From: JAAYUJ01 sp963698165
Lineage (GTDB): Bacteria; Desulfobacterota; Syntrophobacteria; Syntrophobacterales; Syntrophobacteraceae
Direction of reading: 5' to 3'
NCBI GenBank assembly: GCA_963698165.1
Contig: CAVOPT010000004.1
Span: 558,001-622,000, forward strand
Length of the DNA: 64,000 nt
The position numbers and the translations under genes are program-made. Under the pieces are notes generated by a model, which made no database searches, was not told the origin of the DNA, and saw nothing but the letters and a program-made list of their open reading frames with translations. Below are positions 45,101 to 51,830 of the stretch, piece after piece. Position 1 is the first letter of the stretch, and every line of letters begins with the position of its first letter.

Positions 45101-45372
45101 CCCAGGGTGGGAAGGAGGGCATCGGGGCGCTCCCGGGCTATGACCTTGGCCACGGTCTCCGGAGTGATGGGCTCGATGTACGTGCGATCCGCCGTCTCCG
45201 GGTCCGTCATGATGGTGGCCGGGTTGCTGTTGATCAGCACGATTTCGTAGCCTTCCTCGCGAAGGGCCTTGCAGGCCTGTGTGCCCGAATAGTCGAACTC
45301 GCAGGCCTGGCTGATGATGATGGGTCCGGAGCCGATGATCAGTATTTTTCGGATGTCTGTGCGTTTCGGCAT
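42151..45372 (-). CDS. carB: Carbamoyl-phosphate synthase, large subunit
   Basis: A complete 1073-residue CarB. It has two homologous ATP-grasp halves: the first opens with [20 protein letters not shown] and the second with [20 protein letters not shown] near residue 560. [22 protein letters not shown] and VEMNPR/[11 protein letters not shown] stretches are present. The C-terminal allosteric domain (about 940-1073) contains [17 protein letters not shown]. It joins bicarbonate, ammonia (from the CarA subunit) and two ATP into carbamoyl phosphate for pyrimidines and arginine. The length matches E. coli (1073). The start codon lies 91 bases after carA. No frameshift is seen. Confidence 0.97.
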   Translation of the reverse strand: [1073 protein letters not shown]

Positions 45373-45463
45373 TGAGTCCTGTTCCTTGGTGGCACGGCAA
45401 GAGAGGCTCGGAGTGGGAGGCGTTCACAGGGAGCCTGACTTCGGTGTGCTGCCTTTGAGTCCC

Positions 45464-46603
45464 TCAGGCTTTTTCCATGAGGCGGATGAAGCGCTGGAAG
45501 AGGTACGTGGCGTCGTGAGGGCCCGGCGAGGCTTCGGGATGGTACTGCACGCTGAAAGCAGGAAGATCCTGATGTTCCATTCCCTCCAGGGTATTGTCAT
45601 TGAGGTTGACGTGGGTCAGCCGCACGCCCGCTTTGGCCAGCGAGTCGGGATCAACGCAGTACCCGTGGTTCTGGGAGGTGATTTCCACCTTGCCGGTGGT
45701 GACATCCTTCACCGGCTGGTTTGCGCCTCGATGGCCGAACTTCAGCTTGAACGTGCGCCCACCGAGGGCTAGCCCCATGAGCTGGTGTCCAAGGCAGATG
45801 CCGAAAACCGGCCGCTTCCCCAGGAGACCGCGAACCGTTTCAATGACATAGTGCACCGCCGCCGGGTCCCCGGGGCCGTTTGAGAGGAAAATGCCGTCAG
45901 GTTGGGCGGCAAGGATCTCCTCGGCGGAGGTGTGGGCGGGAAGAACCAGCACCTGGCATCCCGCATCTTCCAGATTGCGGAGAATGTTGAACTTGATACC
46001 ACAGTCCAGGGCGGCAACCCGAAAGCCCAAACGGCCTTCCGTCCATTCTATCGGCATGTCCGGTCGTTTTGCGCCCTGGTGCCAGCGGTAAGGTCGCAGA
46101 CAGGTGACGTGCCTTACCATGTCCACATCGTTGAGGCCGGGAAAGGCCAGCACCTCATCACGGAGCCCCTTCACGTCATCCGCGTCCGTGGCAATGATCC
46201 CCCGCATGGCACCGGCCTGGCGGATATGCCTCGTGAGAGCTCTCGTGTCGATCCCCTCGATGCCGATCTTGCCGTGCTCTTCCAGGAACTCGGCCAGGCC
46301 ACGGTTGCTCCTCCAATTGCTCGGGTGCTCCTGATACTCCTTCACGATGAAGGCTTCAACCTGGATGGCCGAGGATTCCATGTCCTCATCGTTGATGCCG
46401 TAGGTGCCGGTGAGAGGATAAGTCATGGTAACGATTTGTCCCTTGTAGGACGGATCGGTCAGCACTTCCTGGTAACCGGTCATGCTCGTGTTGAAGACGA
46501 CTTCCCCGAGAGCCCTTCCGTGTCCCGCAAAAGCAGACCCCTGGAAAACAGTCCCGTCTTCAAGCACCAGCCATGCCCGCTTTCTCTTCCATGGAGAAGA
46601 CAT
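45464..46603 (-). CDS. carA: Carbamoyl-phosphate synthase, small (glutaminase) subunit
   Basis: A 379-residue CarA with an N-terminal domain (WLVLEDGTVFQGSAFAGHGR, then MTGYQEVLTDPSYKGQIV) and a class I glutamine amidotransferase domain. The catalytic triad is the Cys in GICLGHQLMGLALGG with His and Glu in YHPEASPGPHD. It releases ammonia from glutamine and channels it to CarB. GAGGAAA precedes the ATG. A likely promoter lies at 46677-46704. It heads the minus-strand series carA, carB, purF, kdsD and the M48 protease. Confidence 0.97.
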   Translation of the reverse strand: MSSPWKRKRAWLVLEDGTVFQGSAFAGHGRALGEVVFNTSMTGYQEVLTDPSYKGQIVTMTYPLTGTYGINDEDMESSAIQVEAFIVKEYQEHPSNWRSNRGLAEFLEEHGKIGIEGIDTRALTRHIRQAGAMRGIIATDADDVKGLRDEVLAFPGLNDVDMVRHVTCLRPYRWHQGAKRPDMPIEWTEGRLGFRVAALDCGIKFNILRNLEDAGCQVLVLPAHTSAEEILAAQPDGIFLSNGPGDPAAVHYVIETVRGLLGKRPVFGICLGHQLMGLALGGRTFKLKFGHRGANQPVKDVTTGKVEITSQNHGYCVDPDSLAKAGVRLTHVNLNDNTLEGMEHQDLPAFSVQYHPEASPGPHDATYLFQRFIRLMEKA

Positions 46604-46676
46604 CGAAATTTCCTCAGTGGTTTTATTTGCTTAAAGGCCTATTCCGCCCAGGTGTGCCCGGGAATTGAGTCGATCA

Positions 46677-46704
46677 ATTCTAACGATAAATGTCAAATTG
46701 GCAA
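46677..46704 (-). promoter_or_regulatory. Putative sigma-70 promoter of carA
   Basis: On the minus strand TTGCCA (46699-46704) and TAGAAT (46677-46682) are 16 bases apart in an AT-rich stretch. Each hexamer differs from consensus at one base. The leader to carA would be about 65 bases. Confidence 0.55.
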
Positions 46705-46870
46705 CTTGTTTTGTAGCAATTTTGTAACAAATCGGAGCCCTCCCAGACCATCCTGCTGCCGTGCACTCCGATTGCTTTGATTTTTAAGGGAATTCATTTC
46801 TCCATCGTTGACGATCTGCTACAATTTGCCGATCAATACAAACGCACAAACCGATCCATTGGACACGGCG

Positions 46871-49018
46871 ATGCATATGGAATCCAACCTCACGCCACTC
46901 CTTTACCTGTCGAATCTGTTCATGCTCATTGCGGGGTTTCTGTCTCTCCGCCTGAAGAGCGAGGAACGGAAGTTGGCCTTTTCCCTCGTCAGGTCGCTGG
47001 CCTGCCTGCCGGTCCTTGTGGCGGGGTATGTCCATTTCGGTCATGCTCCCACCGCATCCGTCCTTTCCGTTGTATTGTTTTCCGAAGTCCTCCTGTCCTG
47101 TGCGTGGCTGCTCATGAGTTTGCGACTGTACCAGGTCGCTTCGGGTGCCGGGATCGGGGCGAAGCCCCGCTCCCTTGTCGAAGCGGTCCTCATGGCAGGG
47201 CTTCTTGGCGGCTTCGTCGCTTTGTTCTTCCATCCGCCTCACGTCCGAACGGGTGACGGTTTCCTGTCCTTCGATCTTGGTGGGACCGTCTATGTTGCCT
47301 CCCTCCTCGTGATCTTCGGCATGCTCGCCACCGCGTGGAGGATGGAGGCGTTCTGGCGGATGCTCCCGTCCGTTTCCCGCTGGCAGTACAAGTTCTTCCT
47401 CGTGGGGAGCTATCTTGTCTGTGGAACGATGATCTGGACTGCTTCCTACAGGGTCACCTATCTGCGGATTGTGGCGGATCACATCACATTGCTCACCTTC
47501 CTTCTGAGCTTTGCGTGGATTCTGGTTTGCTATGCCGTGGCGCGCCACCGCCTCCTGAACCGGAGGATCTTCGTCTCGAGGAAGGTGGTCTATTCCTTCG
47601 TCGCTCCCACGGTTCTAGGATTGTACCTTTTTTCCCTGGGGTTCGCCTCGCTCCTCGTGAAAAACCTCGGGTGGTCCCTGTCCGACACCGTATTCTGGAT
47701 GGGGATCACTCTGGGTTTGGTGGCCGCGGGCCTTTTCCTTCTGTCGGGAAAACTCAGGCGGCGGGTGCATTTCTTCATCAGTACCCACTTTTACATCAAT
47801 AAATATGAGTACCGCGATGAATGGCTGGCCCTCTCCAAGCTTCTTCACGGCACGTTTTCCGCCTTGGAGATTGCCCGGGCTCTGGCCTTGGTACTGGCGG
47901 ACAGTCTTTACACGGCGAACATCCGCATCTGGCTGGGGGATGAGGAGAGTGGATACGATGCCGTGCCAATGGTTGAACAGGAAGCCGGCGCACCGACCCA
48001 GTTCCATGTCGCAAATGACTTGCCTCTTGTGGCCTACCTGAAAACCCACGACCACCTTTACCTGGAGGAAAAGGAGGTTGAGGCGGAGGAGCGGGCGCTG
48101 CTCGACAGCACGCGGGAGCTGTTTCGCTCCATGGGTCTTGTTCTCTTCACGCCCCTGAGTGCTGGGGGAGAGCTCATTGGGTTCGTTGGAATTGGAGCCG
48201 AGTTCACGGGTGGGCGATATGGAAAGGATGACTATGATCTATTGATCGCCCTGGGTTCCCAGGCTGCCTCTTCACTTCTGGCGGTGAAGATGGGGGAAGA
48301 GCTCGCCAGGGCCAGGCAGCGCGAGGTGTGGGAAAGCCTGTCCCACTTCGTTCTCCATGATTTGAAGAACTCGGCCACGATGCTCTCCCTCATCAGGCAA
48401 AATGCGGATGACCACGTGCAGGACCCCGAATTCCAGTCAGACATGCTGGAAGCCATCGACGACGCTTTGAGGAGAATGAACAGGGTTCAGGACCGCTTGA
48501 CGGCATTCAGCAGCGAGATCACCCCCAAGTGGCGGAAGGTGGAAGCCGGGGATTTCCTGAAGAGCTTTGCCGGAGAAATGGCCAAGAAGCTCATGGGCCT
48601 GAAGATTTCCCACGCATGCGGGAACAATTTGGAGATGTTTTCTGACCCGGATTTCCTCTCCCAGATACTGGAAAACGTGTTGATCAACTCGATGGAGTCG
48701 GGGGGGCCGGGCACCGAGGTCCATCTGGAAATGTCAAGCGGCGACGGGGAAACCGTGATGATCCAGGTGACCGACAATGGACCGGGGATTTCCCCGGAGC
48801 TTCTCCCCGATGCCCTGTTCGACCCGTTCATCAGCACCAAGTCGAAGGGGACCGGAGTGGGGCTCTGGCAGGCCCAAAAAATCGTGGGGCGCCTGGGCGG
48901 TGGAATCGTCGCCGAAAATCGGCCGGAAGGTGGTGCACGCTTCTGCATCCGTTTGCCCAGGTCTCTTGATTTTCAGGACATGGACCGGGATGGGGCGACC
49001 ACGCAAGTCAAAGGATGA
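46871..49018 (+). CDS. prsK: PrsK-like PEP-CTERM system sensor histidine kinase
   Basis: A 715-residue membrane kinase. The N-terminal 300 residues carry about eight transmembrane helices (LLYLSNLFMLIAGFL, SVVLFSEVLLSCAWLLMS and so on). A GAF-like domain is at about 330-480, the phosphoacceptor region with H496 in VLHDLKNSATML, and an HATPase domain with ENVLINSMES, DNGPGIS and GTGVGLWQAQKI. This layout and the HDLKN motif match PrsK, the kinase of PEP-CTERM/exosortase-linked exopolysaccharide systems. The response regulator PrsR is encoded on the opposite strand, converging 121 bases away. No exosortase is in the window. The start at 46871 has a weak ribosome binding site. Confidence 0.82.
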   Translation: MHMESNLTPLLYLSNLFMLIAGFLSLRLKSEERKLAFSLVRSLACLPVLVAGYVHFGHAPTASVLSVVLFSEVLLSCAWLLMSLRLYQVASGAGIGAKPRSLVEAVLMAGLLGGFVALFFHPPHVRTGDGFLSFDLGGTVYVASLLVIFGMLATAWRMEAFWRMLPSVSRWQYKFFLVGSYLVCGTMIWTASYRVTYLRIVADHITLLTFLLSFAWILVCYAVARHRLLNRRIFVSRKVVYSFVAPTVLGLYLFSLGFASLLVKNLGWSLSDTVFWMGITLGLVAAGLFLLSGKLRRRVHFFISTHFYINKYEYRDEWLALSKLLHGTFSALEIARALALVLADSLYTANIRIWLGDEESGYDAVPMVEQEAGAPTQFHVANDLPLVAYLKTHDHLYLEEKEVEAEERALLDSTRELFRSMGLVLFTPLSAGGELIGFVGIGAEFTGGRYGKDDYDLLIALGSQAASSLLAVKMGEELARARQREVWESLSHFVLHDLKNSATMLSLIRQNADDHVQDPEFQSDMLEAIDDALRRMNRVQDRLTAFSSEITPKWRKVEAGDFLKSFAGEMAKKLMGLKISHACGNNLEMFSDPDFLSQILENVLINSMESGGPGTEVHLEMSSGDGETVMIQVTDNGPGISPELLPDALFDPFISTKSKGTGVGLWQAQKIVGRLGGGIVAENRPEGGARFCIRLPRSLDFQDMDRDGATTQVKG

Positions 49019-49139
49019 ATCCCAGGCGAGTGCGGAATGAATTGTTCTCACCCGGGGAAGGGCGCGACCATTGTGCTGTCGGGTTGTTTCATTCTGCGAC
49101 TGTCTCAGACATCCCCCCCCTTTCGGTGGAGTATGAGGA

Positions 49140-50513
49140 TCACTGATGCTGGATGTCATGTCTTTTCAGCAGGTCATGGAGCGTCGGTCTGCTGATTTCC
49201 AGGATTCGAGCCGCCTGGCTGATGTTGTTGCCCGTGAGGGCCATGGCTTTTCGGATGACCTGGATCTCCGCCTTGTCCCGTGCCTCCTGGAGCGTTTGGG
49301 TTTTCAGCTCGTTATCGTCCACGCAAACTGCTTCGAGTCCAAGATCGGAAGCATTGATCACCCTGTCCGCCAGAGTGATGGCCCGTCTGATGGAATTCTG
49401 CAGCTCCCGCACGTTGCCAGGCCATGAATGGGCAGCCAGGGCGGCCAGAGCACCGGGAGAGAAGGACAGGTGGGCCTTTCCCAGGCTCTTCGATTCATCC
49501 CGCAGAACGTGCTGGGCAAGGAGAAGGATGTCCTCGGGGCGTTCCCTGAGGGGTGGCACGGTCAGCGGAACCACGTTGATTCGGTAGAAGAGATCCTCCC
49601 GAAATCGACCATCCCGGGTTGCGTGTTCTATGTCCACATTTGTTGCGGCAATGACGCGCACGTCCAGCTTGATGGTGCTTGTCCCCCCCAGTCGCTCGAT
49701 GGTCCCCTCCTGGAGAAACCTCAAGAGCTTCACCTGCAAGGGGGGGGACAGTTCCGCGATTTCATCGAGGAACAGGGTCCCTTTGTCCGCGAGCTCAAAC
49801 CGGCCTAATTTTCGTCCAGCGGCTCCGGTGAAGGCCCCCCTTTCATGGCCGAACAGCTCGCTCTCCAGCAAGGTTTCCGGGATGGCGCCGCAATTGATGA
49901 CAACCAAGGGCTTGCCCGACCTGCGGCTCAATCCGTGAATGGACCGCGCGGTTATCTCCTTTCCCGTCCCACTTTCTCCGCAGATCAGCACCGGGTAATC
50001 GGTGGCACTCACACTCCGTATTAGCTCGAAGAGGCGTGACATGGCGGGAGAAGTTCCGAGCATGTCGCAGAGGGAACAGACCTTTCCGGCCTGTTGCTCC
50101 AGGGCCCGGTTGGCCTCTTCCAGGTCGTGTATCCTGAACCACCTTGACAGAATGATCTCGAGGATTTTCAAATCGATGGGCTTGGAACAGAAATCCACGG
50201 CTCCCAGGGCGATGGCCTTCACGGCATTCTCTTCGAGGGTGCTTCCCGTGATGACGATGACTTTGCTGTTGGGGGCGAGAGTGCGCATGTCCTTGAGGAG
50301 CCTGAAACCCTCCTCGGCCGTGTCGGGTTGCGGCGGCAGTCCCAGGTCGAGAGTCACGACGGGAAAAACCCCTTTTGAAAGCAGGCTCCTTGCTTCATCG
50401 CCGTTCGCGGCGATCTTGATGTCATACTGCTTGTCGAGACCCCACCTCAACTGCTTGGCCACCGAGATTTCATCTTCAACGATCAAAAGTTTCCTGCCAT
50501 TGCCCGTCGGCAT
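49140..50513 (-). CDS. prsR: PrsR-like sigma-54-dependent response regulator
   Basis: A 457-residue NtrC-family regulator. The receiver domain (LLIVEDE; phosphoacceptor D56 in VVTLDLGLPP; KPID) is followed by a sigma-54-interacting AAA domain (GESGTGKE Walker A, GAFTGA loop, LDEIAELSP Walker B) and a Fis-type helix-turn-helix (NISQAARILEISRPTLHDLL). The receiver opening matches PEP-CTERM response regulators (PrsR), which act with PrsK and RpoN on exopolysaccharide and PEP-CTERM protein genes. I start at 50513 (MPTGNGRKLL) because TGGAG lies 7-8 bases upstream. Its kinase partner lies convergently next to it. Confidence 0.88.
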   Translation of the reverse strand: MPTGNGRKLLIVEDEISVAKQLRWGLDKQYDIKIAANGDEARSLLSKGVFPVVTLDLGLPPQPDTAEEGFRLLKDMRTLAPNSKVIVITGSTLEENAVKAIALGAVDFCSKPIDLKILEIILSRWFRIHDLEEANRALEQQAGKVCSLCDMLGTSPAMSRLFELIRSVSATDYPVLICGESGTGKEITARSIHGLSRRSGKPLVVINCGAIPETLLESELFGHERGAFTGAAGRKLGRFELADKGTLFLDEIAELSPPLQVKLLRFLQEGTIERLGGTSTIKLDVRVIAATNVDIEHATRDGRFREDLFYRINVVPLTVPPLRERPEDILLLAQHVLRDESKSLGKAHLSFSPGALAALAAHSWPGNVRELQNSIRRAITLADRVINASDLGLEAVCVDDNELKTQTLQEARDKAEIQVIRKAMALTGNNISQAARILEISRPTLHDLLKRHDIQHQ

Positions 50514-50755
50514 GGTATCGCTCCACATTCAGTGATCTCAACGTCCCCTTGCCAAAAAGGACTTCGTCCCAAAAGATTCACCCAAAAGGGCACCTGGGTG
50601 CGGGAGCACCGTGTATGTCCGCCGAGGACCACCCATCGGCCATCCGCTCCCTTATCATATCGACCAGCAGCGACCTTCATTGAAGGAAATGCTTGCAGAT
50701 TCCATGAAGAAGCCTCTAAACCCCTTCGTCAAAGTCACAGGGACAGGGCCGGGGG

Positions 50756-51589
50756 TCATTTCAGCATTGTGATGACCTTTTCAAGATCCTCGGGGGTATC
50801 GACCCCGACGGTTTGACATGGGGAGATGGCAACCCGTATGGAATAACCGTGCTCGAGGGCTCGAAGCTGTTCAAGCTTTTCCGTTTGCTCCAGTTGCGTT
50901 GGCGAGAGCCTGGTAAAAGTCTTCAGAAAAGATGCACGGTAGGCGTAGTATCCCAGATGTTTAAGAAAACCGCACCGTGCGGAAATCGGCCTTGGATCGG
51001 CAGGTTCCCTCTCGACCGCTTCCATGCCTGGGCGCGAGGGAGGTCTCTCCGTCGGAACCCTATCCCAGTCCCCAGGACCGCACGACTGCTCACGGCGGAA
51101 CGGGACGGGGGAACGGGAGAAATACAGAGCCATTCCTTTCATGTCCATCACCACCTTCACCACGTGGGGGTTCAGGAATTCATCCTCATCGCAGCTTGGA
51201 AAGGCAAGGGTGGCCATGGGAGCGTCCTCCGTCTGAAGGAGAGCGTCAACGAGCACCTCGATCATCCGCGGCTGCACAAGGGGCTCATCTCCCTGGATGT
51301 TCACCACGATGTCGTCATCCGCCAGGGCAAGGGTTTCAGAGACCTCGGCCAACCGGTCCGTTCCAGTCTCGTGGTCTTCACGGGTGAGGATCGCTTCGCC
51401 TCCGAAGGCTTGAACAGTTTCGAAGATGAGGAGGGTGTCGGTGGCGACAAGGAGGAGATCCAGGTTCCGAGCTTCCCGAGCGCGTTCATAAACATGCTGC
51501 ACCATGGGTTTGCCGTGTATCATGGCCAGGGGCTTACCCGGAAAACGGGTTGAATAATATCTCGCCGGTATGATTCCCGCGACTTTCAT
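50756..51589 (-). CDS. kdsB: 3-deoxy-manno-octulosonate cytidylyltransferase
   Basis: A 277-residue CMP-Kdo synthetase that activates Kdo with CTP for LPS. It has the nucleotide-binding start MKVAGIIPARYYSTRFPGKP, VNIQGDEPLV, and C-terminal GYYAYRASFL and VGVDTPEDLE. Known KdsB proteins are about 250 residues. The extra length is a Pro/Arg-rich insertion around residues 165-200 between PVPFRREQ and HLGYYAYR. I start at 51589 by family alignment; the frame is open 39 codons further upstream. It is divergent from glnE. Confidence 0.92.
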   Translation of the reverse strand: MKVAGIIPARYYSTRFPGKPLAMIHGKPMVQHVYERAREARNLDLLLVATDTLLIFETVQAFGGEAILTREDHETGTDRLAEVSETLALADDDIVVNIQGDEPLVQPRMIEVLVDALLQTEDAPMATLAFPSCDEDEFLNPHVVKVVMDMKGMALYFSRSPVPFRREQSCGPGDWDRVPTERPPSRPGMEAVEREPADPRPISARCGFLKHLGYYAYRASFLKTFTRLSPTQLEQTEKLEQLRALEHGYSIRVAISPCQTVGVDTPEDLEKVITMLK

Positions 51590-51830
51590 GGAGTGCCTTT
51601 CGCAACCTGTGCAATGAACTCTGGAAGGAGTCTCTCCACCTGTTGAGGACTGTGCCCGCCGGGGCAAGGAATTATACATGCCAGTGGCCTCCGGGCCAAA
51701 TCCCAAATGGTCGATCCGGCGAGAGTCCTTTCACAGGAGCCTACAGTGTGATATGAACTGCCCGCGTGGCGGCGAACCACATCCATGGTTCAAAGCAACC
51801 AGTCAGCCAATCCCGTGAGGAAAACCGAGC

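Noticed and set aside
43807..45375. 522-codon plus-strand open frame
   Set aside because: It is antisense to carB, which is complete and conserved.
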